DNA of 64,000 bases from Promethearchaeota archaeon Loki_b31 (GTDB taxonomy: Archaea > Asgardarchaeota > Lokiarchaeia > Sigyniarchaeales > SOKP01), in assembly GCA_005222975.1 (NCBI GenBank), contig NJBI01000011.1, positions 1-64,000 of the forward strand. The letters run 5' to 3'. Positions within the stretch are counted from its first letter, which is position 1. Each line of letters starts with the position of its first letter. Under the pieces are notes generated by a model. It searched no databases. It was given only the letters and a program-made list of their open reading frames with translations, and had not been told where the DNA came from. Positions 43,192-52,219 of this stretch are shown one piece after another. Position numbers and translations under genes: made by a program.

Positions 43192-44322
43192 TTATTTATT
43201 TTCTTCTGTTTCGTTATCGCGTTCTTTATTGTAAGCTTCTACCTTTTCCATAACGGATTCTGCGGGTGTTGCTGCGGGAATTGGCATTTTTTCGTAAATT
43301 TCAATAAACTTTACATTCTCTATATCTTCGCTCATATGAGTCTGAAGGTCCATGGCAAGACCAAATTTTAAGTAAGTGAGATTTTGGAACAGAAACATTT
43401 TAGGGATTGTAATTTCTAGAGTTTTATCCTCCGCATGATTTATAATAAATTCAGCAGCACTCTCTTTAGGAATCCCCTTTGTAATCATGAAATATTCAAT
43501 TTTTTCGTTAAAACCTTCGATTTTATCGATAATCTCTAGGTTGTAGTCGATTGATTGACCTGCCAAAGGATGGTTGTAGTCGATAATAACTTTTCCTTGC
43601 ATAATATTAGAAACTACACCTCTTTGACCTTTTTTATTGGTAAAATCTTGACCATATTCGGGGTTCTTGCCTTCATTTAATTTTCTAAATTTAGCGATGC
43701 CAATTCTTTCGATTTTTTGAGGGTCTCTTTTACCAAATGCTTTAGTAGGGGGTATTCTTACAGATTTTTTTTCAAAGTAATTCATTTCTTTAATTGTATC
43801 AGTTAATCCCTCGTTTACAAATCCTGGCTTTCCAGCAATAATGAATTCTGGGGTGTAATAACCTTGTTTACCCTTTTCTTCTTCGTAAATCCCAGCTTTT
43901 CTTGCGTCCTCCTCGGTAGAAACTCTAAAAACTTTACCTTTTTGGGTTCTTGCTGTCATTTTTAAGAGTACAAAATCACCTTCGTCAACTTTTTTTCCTT
44001 GTAATTTTGCCTTCTTTTCTTCTAATTTCTTAGCTTCTTCTTGAATTCTTTTTTCTTCCTCTGCTTCTGCTTCCACTTCTGCGGAGATTTTATCGTTTTC
44101 TACTGTACTACCATCTGAGGTAGCCTTATTTGAGTACCCTAACAAATCTTTTGCGTTACTTACGAATTTTTCAGCAGTAGCCTTTCCAATACCTTTAAGT
44201 TGTGTTAACTCATCCACATCCGCATTTGCTAATTTCTCAACTGTATCAATCCCAGCTTCTATTAGAACTTCCTGTTTTTTGCCAACACCTTTCACATCTT
44301 CTAAATTCATTCCTAAAACCAT
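43192..44322 (-). CDS. FKBP/SlyD-like peptidyl-prolyl isomerase with an N-terminal helix-hairpin-helix
   Basis: A 376-residue protein. Residues 5-60 are a DUF4332/HhH-type domain with two hairpins (LEDVKGVGKKQEVLIEAGID and LTQLKGIGKATAEKF), normally a DNA or protein binder. A charged helix (about 78-110) links it to an archaeal FKBP: VDEGDFVLLKMTARTQKGKV, RIPPTKAFGKRD and the SlyD-type core VIIDYNHPLAGQSIDY. A C-terminal domain follows. FKBPs fold proline-containing proteins. The HhH fusion is unusual. Start may be Met1 or Met5. Confidence 0.8.
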   Translation of the reverse strand: MVLGMNLEDVKGVGKKQEVLIEAGIDTVEKLANADVDELTQLKGIGKATAEKFVSNAKDLLGYSNKATSDGSTVENDKISAEVEAEAEEEKRIQEEAKKLEEKKAKLQGKKVDEGDFVLLKMTARTQKGKVFRVSTEEDARKAGIYEEEKGKQGYYTPEFIIAGKPGFVNEGLTDTIKEMNYFEKKSVRIPPTKAFGKRDPQKIERIGIAKFRKLNEGKNPEYGQDFTNKKGQRGVVSNIMQGKVIIDYNHPLAGQSIDYNLEIIDKIEGFNEKIEYFMITKGIPKESAAEFIINHAEDKTLEITIPKMFLFQNLTYLKFGLAMDLQTHMSEDIENVKFIEIYEKMPIPAATPAESVMEKVEAYNKERDNETEENK

Positions 44323-44676
44323 TAAATAATATTAGTTAAGTTATAACCAATTAGATTTTAAAATTTTTCATTACTTATTACTTTTTCTAAATTTAAGATA
44401 CTGGCTCATACAAAATTCCTAATTCGTCAGCATAATTCTTAACATCGTGCATTTCTTCTATTGAAGGTCTTCTGTTTATTTCTTTATATTTATAAACTAA
44501 ATATTCGGGGTGATAAGAGATCAGAAAAAATTAAGTTTTTCTTTTTATAGAACCATTAGTATTAATATTCCTTATTTAAACAATAATTTTTGTTTAAATA
44601 CATGTGTTCTAATAATATAGTATAGTGTATATACATATTTTTAGCCAAGAGGGCAGAAAGTAGAGATTTTGATATC
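44323..44676. other. Intergenic region holding an orphan radical SAM tail and the homing endonuclease leader
   Basis: About 350 bp. From 44393 to 44530 on the minus strand it holds the remnant described in the next entry. The rest is AT-rich. The endonuclease frame is open from about 44626 to its listed start. Confidence 0.6.
44393..44530 (-). pseudogene. Orphan 3' end of a radical SAM gene
   Basis: On the minus strand a 45-codon open stretch after a TAA encodes ISYHPEYLVYKYKEINRRPS then NYADELGILYEPVS and a stop. This is clearly related to the last 41 residues of the radical SAM protein at 45919-47031 (HPEYKAFHYPEINRRPN, then NYADKLGIFWRPVS). No start codon, no remaining radical SAM domain. 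The likely origin is displacement of the original 3' end when the homing endonuclease gene came in, bringing its own copy of the tail. Confidence 0.82.
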
Positions 44677-45948
44677 TTGAAGGAAACAGGAGTGTATTTG
44701 ATTAATGGGACAATTAAAGAAAAAATTGCTGATGCTGCAGCTCTTTTCAAAGCAATAAGGAAACAGATTTCATTGTATCCAAATCCTTGTTATTGTATCA
44801 GAAAAGCCATTGAAAATGCTGAGTTCTTCAGTTTGTTGCTTGGTTTAAAACCTTATTATTTTACATATAAAAGTCAAAGAAGTCAAAGAGGTAAGCAATT
44901 AGGTTTAGACCTTTTAATAAGAATTGAAACAATTCTGATGAAATCATTTGATTATTGGAGACAGAAAGAATCCGACTCAAAATTAATTGACAAGATTACT
45001 TTCATAAGGGATAATATTAGAAAGATCATTGAAAGTTATAAAGCTTCTAACAAACTTAAGTTATATGCTCATGGTTCAAATGGTGTTTTAGAACAACACC
45101 CTGATCTAAAACTAGATTATTTTAAAAATATTGACTCTCTAGAAAAAGCGTATTGGCTTGGTTGTTTGTTTGCTGAAGCTTATATTACTATTAAGAAACT
45201 TAAAAGTGGTAAAAAATATTATCAATTAGGAGTTGGATGTGTACAAGATGATTTCATTTTATTAGAAAGGTTTGCAGATGCTCTTGGCTTAGATATTGTA
45301 AATAATGAACCCCGTAAAGAAAAATATATTACTTCTAAAGGAGAAGTGCATCTATTTAGACGAATTACATTAATTAATAATTATTTTTGTAAAAATCTCA
45401 TATCTCATGGATTTATTGTGGGAAAAAAAAAATCAAAAAACATAAGATTACCAAAATTTAAAATTCGAGAACTATTACTAGTGTTTCTACTTGGTTATTA
45501 TGATGGAGATGGAACAATGGGGAGATCTAGAATAACTTCTAGTAGTGAGAAGTTTCTTGAAGATATTTTAAATTCGCCATTCTTAAATATACACATTTCT
45601 AATTCCAATTCCATCCAATATGATCCAGTTAAAAAATCATACATAATCACAGGAGATAGAATAAGTATAGGAGCAGACTTAATGAGAGAAATAGTTAAAA
45701 ATTATAAGAATAGCCTACCAAGAAAGCGAGCTTATTGGGAGAATTGGGTTGATAACCGTACAAATAAACCTTCTCCAAAAATGGATTTATTAAGAGAAAA
45801 ACTACCTGAAGAGGAACTAATAAACCTTATGAAAAAATTTACTCTAAAACAAATTGCATATATGTACGGAGTTGGGTATAGAACTTTAATGGATTATAAA
45901 GGCAAATTAAATATATATTTAAGAGACAGGTCTCCAGAAGATTCCTAA
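44677..45948 (+). CDS. LAGLIDADG homing endonuclease
   Basis: A 423-residue protein with two LAGLIDADG-type motifs: AYWLGCLFAEAYITI (about residue 160) and FLLGYYDGDGTMGRSR (about 272). The second is near perfect and holds the metal-binding Asp. A helical N-terminal region precedes them and a helix-turn-helix-like tail (FTLKQIAYMYGVGYRTLMDY) follows. Its TTG start is uncertain since the frame is open about 50 bp farther upstream. Its last ten codons overlap, antiparallel, the end of the radical SAM gene. It is a free-standing mobile endonuclease, not an intein, because splice motifs are absent. It would cut a target near the radical SAM 3' end and so spread. Confidence 0.85.
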   Translation: MKETGVYLINGTIKEKIADAAALFKAIRKQISLYPNPCYCIRKAIENAEFFSLLLGLKPYYFTYKSQRSQRGKQLGLDLLIRIETILMKSFDYWRQKESDSKLIDKITFIRDNIRKIIESYKASNKLKLYAHGSNGVLEQHPDLKLDYFKNIDSLEKAYWLGCLFAEAYITIKKLKSGKKYYQLGVGCVQDDFILLERFADALGLDIVNNEPRKEKYITSKGEVHLFRRITLINNYFCKNLISHGFIVGKKKSKNIRLPKFKIRELLLVFLLGYYDGDGTMGRSRITSSSEKFLEDILNSPFLNIHISNSNSIQYDPVKKSYIITGDRISIGADLMREIVKNYKNSLPRKRAYWENWVDNRTNKPSPKMDLLREKLPEEELINLMKKFTLKQIAYMYGVGYRTLMDYKGKLNIYLRDRSPEDS

Positions 45949-47031
45949 TTTATCCGCATAATTTCTAACTTCTTGAATTTCCTGTGAATTAGGTCTACGA
46001 TTTATTTCAGGATAGTGAAAAGCTTTGTACTCTGGATGAAACTGCTGCATTAGGTTCATAACCGCTTTTGGAAGTTCTTTAGCTACATAATCTAATATTG
46101 GCTTAGAACAGCATTCCACATGATTAGGCATGATTAAGTGTCGAATTATTATTTCCCCACTTCCTAAATCGTGAATTCTTTTAAGATTACGAGTTATTAC
46201 ATCGTAATAACCTTTTATTCCAGAGTATTTTTCTCCACATTCGTTGTTGCCGTACTTAAAATCAGGTAACCAAAAATCTATAAAATCTATGATGAGAGAC
46301 AACGATTCGTTAGTAAGATAAAAGTTTGAATTCCAGAGTTGCGTAATGTTTGATGTTTGATGTTGAAAACTACCTACAATAGTATGGAGGTTTGGTATAG
46401 GATCACCTCCTACATAATTGATATTTATAGCACCTTTCCCAACTAGTTTGTCTGCAAGAGCGGCTAATTGTAAAACATCAACTTTTTGAGCAATATCTTC
46501 AATATTTCTCCGACCTTTCCAAGCTTGAGAAATATCGTAATTTTGACAAAAGACGCAACCAAAATTACAACCTTGGAAAAAGATAGTACCGCTTGGTATC
46601 AGCGGAGATTCTTCGCCCATATGTAAAAAAGCAGAGGAAACAAACGAATCTTTCGATATCAGACAAAATCCTTTTTCACCATCTATACGGTTAACCTTAC
46701 ATTGCCTTTCGCAAAAAATGCAACTCTCAAGATATTTATTTGCTAATTCTTCAGCTAGAGTAATATAACTTTTAGAGGCTATGCTACGATTTTTAAGATC
46801 TTCAGTTGGATTTTTTAACAACTCATTAAATTCTACAGATTTTTTCCTTAACAAATCCTCTAAATGTTCTATAGTATCTTTTGTATCGTATTCACATTTT
46901 ATACTTTTTGCGATAATATACCTTGCAACTTCCTTATTGTCAATGATCCCTCGATATCTAGGAAATCTTTTGAGCAGTTCTTCGTTTTTCCACACCGAAA
47001 TTGAGTCTGGTCGAAGAATTCTAAAAACCAT
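45919..47031 (-). CDS. Radical SAM protein, PflX/COG1313-like activating enzyme
   Basis: A 370-residue protein. CIFCERQCKVNRIDGEKGFC (about residue 105) is the extra Cys motif of PflX-like proteins. The radical SAM cluster motif is FFQGCNFGCVFCQNYDISQ (CxxxCxxC). INYVGGDPIP and WLPDFKYG are other family blocks. The function of this group is not known; homologues resemble pyruvate-formate-lyase activating enzymes. The C-terminal ~40 residues probably came with the adjoining homing endonuclease (see findings). Confidence 0.87.
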   Translation of the reverse strand: MVFRILRPDSISVWKNEELLKRFPRYRGIIDNKEVARYIIAKSIKCEYDTKDTIEHLEDLLRKKSVEFNELLKNPTEDLKNRSIASKSYITLAEELANKYLESCIFCERQCKVNRIDGEKGFCLISKDSFVSSAFLHMGEESPLIPSGTIFFQGCNFGCVFCQNYDISQAWKGRRNIEDIAQKVDVLQLAALADKLVGKGAININYVGGDPIPNLHTIVGSFQHQTSNITQLWNSNFYLTNESLSLIIDFIDFWLPDFKYGNNECGEKYSGIKGYYDVITRNLKRIHDLGSGEIIIRHLIMPNHVECCSKPILDYVAKELPKAVMNLMQQFHPEYKAFHYPEINRRPNSQEIQEVRNYADKLGIFWRPVS

Positions 47032-47124
47032 AATTAATATATTAGAAACATTTTTTAATATGATTTTCGCTAAATTTATTTTTAAATGTAAGAATGAGAA
47101 ATGGACGAGGATAGAGTTAAAGAA

Positions 47125-47853
47125 TTAGGTATCAAATGCTAACCATTTGATGATGTTTGAAAGAAATTTAATATTATCACCAGCATCTAATCCAAATTCA
47201 TCTTCAATAAGCCAATCTGATGAACCTATAGTTACACATCTCCCGTTAAAAAACTCGGATACAACACAAATAGGCACCAGCCCAATTATTTCTATATCGT
47301 CGTCAATTGTATATTTAAATTCTGCTTTTTCGGAAGTAACGATTAAATCCTCAACATCCTCTTCCGTTAGTGTAAAGAAAGTACAGTTTGGCAGGACTAC
47401 TTCAGTAATTCCTTCAGTTATCGGATGGTTAAATAAGAGGTTTATTAGTACATTTTGTTTGTTGACTAAAAAATGTGAGTGTGATTCTTGAATTACGCCG
47501 TTCCAAAATCGTCGCACTCCCGTCATTTTATACAACACCCGAATAGAACCTAGCTTCATAGCAACATCATTATCGCCCCCACCTCCACTAGTTAAAAAAA
47601 GGCTCCCGCCACCCCCAACATACCGCTTAATTGCTAGTAGTTCGTCCTTAGTAAATTTATCTGCCTTTCCGTCTTTAGTATGCTGAATATGTCCCATAAA
47701 TAGAATGTCATAATCTTCAAGTGTATCAAAATCTATAGGTCCTTCATTCTTGTCAATATAATCGACTTCTAATTCGACTTCGCTTAAAGAAAAATCGGGA
47801 AATTCCTCTATCTTTTCTTTGTGAGATAAATCGACTATTATACTATATGGCAT
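47125..47853 (-). CDS. GIFT/IFT52-like (class-I-amidotransferase-fold) protein
   Basis: A 242-residue protein of the GATase-like fold. YDILFMGHIQHTKDGKADKF, then ELLAIKRYVGGGGSLFLTSG is the hallmark of the GIFT domain found in IFT52 and gliding-motility proteins, where the catalytic Cys is absent. The remainder (FNHPITEGITEVVLPNCTFF) also fits. In archaea its role is unknown. The link to eukaryotic IFT52 is by fold family only. It is 93 bp behind the radical SAM gene on the same strand. Confidence 0.62.
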   Translation of the reverse strand: MPYSIIVDLSHKEKIEEFPDFSLSEVELEVDYIDKNEGPIDFDTLEDYDILFMGHIQHTKDGKADKFTKDELLAIKRYVGGGGSLFLTSGGGGDNDVAMKLGSIRVLYKMTGVRRFWNGVIQESHSHFLVNKQNVLINLLFNHPITEGITEVVLPNCTFFTLTEEDVEDLIVTSEKAEFKYTIDDDIEIIGLVPICVVSEFFNGRCVTIGSSDWLIEDEFGLDAGDNIKFLSNIIKWLAFDT

Positions 47854-48093
47854 CTTAATGCTACTCCACGATCTAATGTGCTTTAATTTTTGATAAAGTG
47901 TATTTGTTTATCCTAAGTTGTTTAAAGTGTTAATTCTTCTAACTAAAATAATATAATTTTTATTTTTAAAGATATGTTATTATTTTTAAAGGTTTCTAAA
48001 AAAAATGGGCTATTTAAACTTTATCCTTGTGTAATGTTTAAATATTTAGAGGTGAAAAGATAAGAGATAGAAAAGATAATACAGGTTTATTGC

Positions 48094-48789
48094 TTATCTT
48101 TTTATGGAAATGAAGTCTCTTTCTGCTTCTCCTTCTTTTTTGACAATGGCAATATCAATTCCATTTCCGGATGCCATATCTCTTATGATACTAGAGGAGA
48201 TTGCTTTAATTAAAATTTGCTTTCCTTCTTTAATTGTTAAATTATCTTTATATTTAGCCTCGAGAACGCCGTACGAAAAATTTTGACCGCTCCCCACTGC
48301 GCAAAACTTATCGGGCAAAATTGACCCATAAGCACCAATATTCAAAAGAGTAGGACCTTCTACTTCGGTTACTCCCCCAAGTATGAGTCCAACTTGAAAA
48401 GGATACATTTTATTCTGGTACAAAATGTTGGACAACAATTTCCCAGCGCTTTTAACTTTAATAGTCTTTTCTCTTTTTAATTGATACAACGAAGTTTCAG
48501 CCCGCAAAACATCTATGAGATATTGTGCATCTGCTACGCCTCCAGCAATAGTCATATACAAGTGTTCTTGAATCATAAGCAATTTCTCAGCAGTTTTACT
48601 AGAAACAAAATAACCCATTGACGCTCTTTTATCAGTTCCTAGAATTACCGCGTCTTTAACAACTAAACCGACTGTAGTAGTCCCAGTTTTGAAAGTTTGA
48701 GTTTTAAATTTTTGAGAATTATTAGTAATAATATCGGAATCTCTTGAAAAAACCGACTTAGAGGGTATAATTAAATCTTCTTTTCTCAT
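48094..48789 (-). CDS. psmB: 20S proteasome beta subunit
   Basis: A 231-residue Ntn-hydrolase. A propeptide of 36 residues ends KTG, so Thr37 becomes the catalytic N-terminus (TTTVGLVVKDAVILGTDKRAS). D53 and K69 sit where the family has Asp17 and Lys33 of the mature chain. VGLILGGV and YGVLEAKY fit beta subunits. It forms the inner rings of the proteolytic core. It is transcribed alone here. Confidence 0.93.
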   Translation of the reverse strand: MRKEDLIIPSKSVFSRDSDIITNNSQKFKTQTFKTGTTTVGLVVKDAVILGTDKRASMGYFVSSKTAEKLLMIQEHLYMTIAGGVADAQYLIDVLRAETSLYQLKREKTIKVKSAGKLLSNILYQNKMYPFQVGLILGGVTEVEGPTLLNIGAYGSILPDKFCAVGSGQNFSYGVLEAKYKDNLTIKEGKQILIKAISSSIIRDMASGNGIDIAIVKKEGEAERDFISIKR

Positions 48790-48894
48790 AATTTCTTTAA
48801 AGGTCTCTTGTTTTAATAATTTTTTTTAATTTTTTATAAATCGTTGTACTCTTAAACTGATTATTAATATGATTGGTTAAAATTTAGATCTTTT

Positions 48895-49317
48895 TTATTC
48901 GATTTTTCTTGAGATTCTTGAGAGGGGGTGCCCTTTTGCCTTGAGTTCAAGCTCATTGAACCACCCAAAAGGAGGTCTAAGCACATTGAATCCATTCTCA
49001 ATTAATTTTTTCTCAAGATTCTTTAATGCTTTCAAGCCAAATTCAGGATTACTTAATTCGCCAAATAGATGGGCGAAAGAAAGTACAATTATGTTCGACA
49101 CTTTGAGTTGGTTGGCAATTTTTTCGATTTCTTTTATAGCTTTAGGAATGAACTCTGTACTATCCTCATCTCGCTTTTCTACGCTTATGTATAAGGCAAT
49201 TACATTTTCAAATCCATTTTCTCTATTTTCTTCTGTCAATTCTTCAAATATTTTTGAACGGCTTCTCTTTGTCGCCTTAAATCTAAAGTAATCGCAATGA
49301 AAAGAAAGAAATCTCAT
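48895..49317 (-). CDS. Stand-alone archaeal ThrRS editing domain
   Basis: A 140-residue protein that matches the N-terminal editing domain of archaeal threonyl-tRNA synthetase, a D-aminoacyl-tRNA-deacylase-like fold that removes serine misattached to tRNA-Thr. MRFLSFHCDYFRFKATKRS starts like the domain, VIVLSFAHLFGEL lies in the middle, and PPFGWFNELELKAKGHPLSR is the characteristic end. It stops right there, where the synthetase would continue. The protein therefore acts in trans, as in some Crenarchaeota. No catalytic ThrRS is nearby. Confidence 0.85.
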   Translation of the reverse strand: MRFLSFHCDYFRFKATKRSRSKIFEELTEENRENGFENVIALYISVEKRDEDSTEFIPKAIKEIEKIANQLKVSNIIVLSFAHLFGELSNPEFGLKALKNLEKKLIENGFNVLRPPFGWFNELELKAKGHPLSRISRKIE

Positions 49318-49348
49318 AATTTTAATAATATTTTAATTTTTAATAACT

Positions 49349-50434
49349 TTAGGGATTGAACTTGGAAGTTAAAACATCCATTTGCCTCCCGCGATTGTTG
49401 TTTAAGATTTTAATGGCTTTATCAGTATTGTTTTTATCGTGTATTATGCCTGAGATTGATAAAGCAACTGCTCTCGGATCGTCATCGCCGGGATACAATA
49501 CATTTCTTCCAGCTAAACATCCTTTTACGTTTTTCCCAGCAGCTAATCCCATTTCTAGGATTTTAAAAAGATCTATGGGGTTACCTGTACTTTCACCACC
49601 TAGAATTAAAATAGGGTTGGTTGCACTTTTAGCAACAGATTCAAACTTATCAACATATGGCACTTTTAACCAAGTGTTTACCGAACCCCCTCCTAATGCT
49701 GTTGCTATTCCAATCGTTTTAATCATTGATTCTGCATTCTTGTTAACTGTATAATTACTGTCTTGATCGCGTGTCACCGGGAGCGCTTCTATAAACGAGG
49801 GTAGTTTGGATTCGTTACACCGTCTAATCATTTTTGAACATAACACCAAAGTCCTTTGGCTATATTTCGCCATTTTCGTCTCGAAATCTAACCTAACCAT
49901 CATTTTTGCACCGTCCAATTTTAATTTCCTAATATCATCAATAGTATAAGCAGTCACAGGATCGTACATCTCGTAAGGCGAGCCTAAAAGACCTCCTCGA
50001 TTTGTACTTCCTATAAGTATTTTGGTATCGAGGAAACTCTTCCCTCCTAATTGTTTGAAAAGATAGTTCATTATAAACAAATCGTCCATTATATCAGGAG
50101 TCGTCATGATACCATCTACATGATCAAGAGTAAGAACGCGAAGTATTCGTCCCAAATATTCGTGACGATCACCCATTTCCGTATTATTCTGGCCAATCTT
50201 AGTAACACCCCTTGCTGGATGATCAGCAGCAATCATGACGAGATTTTTATTCCAAGGATACTTTCTTTTAACGCGATTTTTATATTCCTCTTCAAGAATT
50301 TCGTTTACATTGCTGAGTCTTACTTCAATTATCTTATAAAATATATCTTCTGGAAAAAAGAGTTTGGTTTCAAATTTATATGAACCAATATCATAATTAT
50401 TATTAATACTTCTTTTGAAAGCCATTTGTTTCAA
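49349..50434 (-). CDS. Cgl0159-like (beta/alpha)8-barrel aldolase-family protein
   Basis: A 361-residue TIM-barrel protein. NLVMIAADHPARGVTKIGQN, MTTPDIMDDLFIMNYL, LDGAKMMVRLDFETKMA and PILILGGESTGNPIDLFKI are recognisable blocks of the Cgl0159-like branch of the DeoC/LacD/FbaB aldolase superfamily. Members sit in carbohydrate and inositol catabolic clusters of actinobacteria. The exact reaction is not known. Lys in GGAKMMVRL-like position may form the Schiff base. It stands alone. Confidence 0.65.
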   Translation of the reverse strand: MKQMAFKRSINNNYDIGSYKFETKLFFPEDIFYKIIEVRLSNVNEILEEEYKNRVKRKYPWNKNLVMIAADHPARGVTKIGQNNTEMGDRHEYLGRILRVLTLDHVDGIMTTPDIMDDLFIMNYLFKQLGGKSFLDTKILIGSTNRGGLLGSPYEMYDPVTAYTIDDIRKLKLDGAKMMVRLDFETKMAKYSQRTLVLCSKMIRRCNESKLPSFIEALPVTRDQDSNYTVNKNAESMIKTIGIATALGGGSVNTWLKVPYVDKFESVAKSATNPILILGGESTGNPIDLFKILEMGLAAGKNVKGCLAGRNVLYPGDDDPRAVALSISGIIHDKNNTDKAIKILNNNRGRQMDVLTSKFNP

Positions 50435-50575
50435 ACCGATTCTATTTTAATTTTATGAATGAATGAGAGAATATGAATTGAATGGCTAATATTTTTAAAA
50501 GCCAGAAGTTAATATTTTTTAACAAGGTCTACTTATTATTCATTCAATAAAACTTATTCAGTAAGGTGAACTAAA

Positions 50576-51772
50576 ATTTATTTAACAAAAGAAGAAGAGC
50601 GTATCCTCGATGGAGAAAAGGGAGAGTTGCTTTCAAAATTATTGAGATTGATCGTAAAATTAGGAGACACTTTTGGTGCGGAAAAACTTATTGAAATAAG
50701 TTCGGCTCATACTGTCCTAAATTTTGGTTTAAATTTTGTTAATGCTTCTGCTAAAGTTTTACATCAAATGGCAGAAGATAATTTAAAAGTAAAAGTAAGA
50801 ACAACTGCGGATCCAATTATAGATATGGATTATGCAGACGATTTGGAAGTCATCTATCCGATGTTTTCATTACATGATCAAATGATGAAGGATTTAGAAC
50901 AAATCGGTGTATACGGATTTACATGTACTCCTTATTTTTTAGATAATAAACCAAAGATAGGTGAGCATTGTGCCTGGTCTGAATCATCAGCAGTTATATA
51001 TTTAAATTCAGTTTTAGGTGCTCGCTCAAATCGAGAAGGAGGTCTAGTAGATTTAGCTTGTGCGATTACAGGAAAAACTGCATACCATGGATTACATATA
51101 ACGGAAAATAGAAAAGGTCAAATACTATTTAAAATATCAGCTGATATAAATCTTACTAATGTATTTAATTTGACTTCAATAGGTTTAAAGATTGGAGAAA
51201 TTGCGGGAAATAAAATACCCGTGATAGATGGATTAAGAAATATCTCAACTGATAATTTAAAGAATCTTGGTGCTGCTTCAGCATCTACAGGAGCAGTAGC
51301 TTTGATTCATGTTCTCAATATAACACCTGAAGCTAAGGATCTTAATGAGGCTTTTCAATATGATAAACCAGAAGAGATAATTGAAATAAATATGAAGGAT
51401 CTAAAAGAAGTTAGAGAAAAATATAGTACAGAATGGACTCAAACACCTCAAAATATTAGCATTGGTTGTCCTCAATTAAGTGAAGAAGAGGTAATTAATG
51501 TTCTAAAGAAGCTTAAAGGAAAAAAAATTCTTCAAAATATTAACTTTTGGATATGTACAAATAAAAAAGTGAAAGAATCGATTAAAAATTCTGAATTTAA
51601 CGATATTTTAATTTCTTCGGGGGCAAAAATAACATCTTTATGTCCTCTTTTAACACCCTTGCCAAGACCACTTACAACAAATTCTGCTAAAACTTGTTTC
51701 TATAGTCATGCTTCCTATAGAAATTTAGATGAATGTATTAAAATCGCAACGGAGGGGATTAAAATTGACTAA
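50576..51772 (+). CDS. Aconitase X large subunit (phosphomevalonate dehydratase), AUU start
   Basis: The frame encodes the catalytic subunit of AcnX, which dehydrates (R)-mevalonate 5-phosphate in the archaeal mevalonate pathway. SSAHTVLNFG, IGEHCAWSESSAVIYLNSV and VDLACAITGKTAYHG carry the cluster Cys and substrate residues. A shorter TTG start at 50627 exists, but the frame extends upstream to IYLTKEEERILDGEKGE, the conserved family N-terminus. There the only start candidate is ATT at 50576, six bases after GGTGA (50565-50569), with an in-frame stop just before. So AUU is the likely start, giving about 398 residues. It overlaps the small-subunit gene by 8 bp. Confidence 0.85.
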   Translation: MYLTKEEERILDGEKGELLSKLLRLIVKLGDTFGAEKLIEISSAHTVLNFGLNFVNASAKVLHQMAEDNLKVKVRTTADPIIDMDYADDLEVIYPMFSLHDQMMKDLEQIGVYGFTCTPYFLDNKPKIGEHCAWSESSAVIYLNSVLGARSNREGGLVDLACAITGKTAYHGLHITENRKGQILFKISADINLTNVFNLTSIGLKIGEIAGNKIPVIDGLRNISTDNLKNLGAASASTGAVALIHVLNITPEAKDLNEAFQYDKPEEIIEINMKDLKEVREKYSTEWTQTPQNISIGCPQLSEEEVINVLKKLKGKKILQNINFWICTNKKVKESIKNSEFNDILISSGAKITSLCPLLTPLPRPLTTNSAKTCFYSHASYRNLDECIKIATEGIKID

Positions 51773-52205
51773 AATTTTAAAAGGTCGAAGCTTAAGTAAT
51801 GGTATTGTTGAAGGAGAAGCAATAGTTACTAAACAACCTTTTAGTATTTCTGCAGCTTTTACATTTGCACTTATTCAAAAAAGTAAAAAATGTAAAGTCG
51901 CAGATAGAACACATGAACTTTATAAAAAGGATGTGAAAGATAAAATTTTAATTTTTCCTTATCCAATAGGAACAACAACATTAGGTTTTGTCTTGCTTGA
52001 AACAATTGTCCGTAAAATGGGACCTAAAGCCATAGTATGTGAAAAAGGGGAACCTTTAATGAGTTCTGGTGCTGTAGCTGCTGAGATTTTTTTTGATTTA
52101 AAATTTCCTATTATTGATCAAATAGACTTCTCGGAATTAGAAAAAATAGAAAACAATACTATTGTAAAAGTTAATGGAGATGAAGGGTATATTGAGATTC
52201 TTTAA
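51765..52205 (+). CDS. Aconitase X small subunit (DUF126 domain)
   Basis: A 146-residue swivelling subunit of AcnX. LKGRSLSNGIVEGEAIVTKQ is the family opening, DKILIFPYPIGTTTLGFVLLE and AIVCEKGEPLMSSGAVAAEIF carry the conserved substrate-contact motif. The ORF could start at 51729, but GGAGG at 51751-51755 sits well before the TTG at 51765, so that start is chosen. It overlaps the end of the large-subunit gene by 8 bp, a sign of coupled translation of the two partners. Confidence 0.87.
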   Translation: MTKILKGRSLSNGIVEGEAIVTKQPFSISAAFTFALIQKSKKCKVADRTHELYKKDVKDKILIFPYPIGTTTLGFVLLETIVRKMGPKAIVCEKGEPLMSSGAVAAEIFFDLKFPIIDQIDFSELEKIENNTIVKVNGDEGYIEIL

Positions 52206-52219
52206 TTTCTTTTTTAAAA

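Noticed and set aside
44677..45948. LAGLIDADG protein as an intein or intron-encoded gene
   Set aside because: No intein splice-site motifs or flanking extein in frame, and it runs antiparallel to the radical SAM gene.
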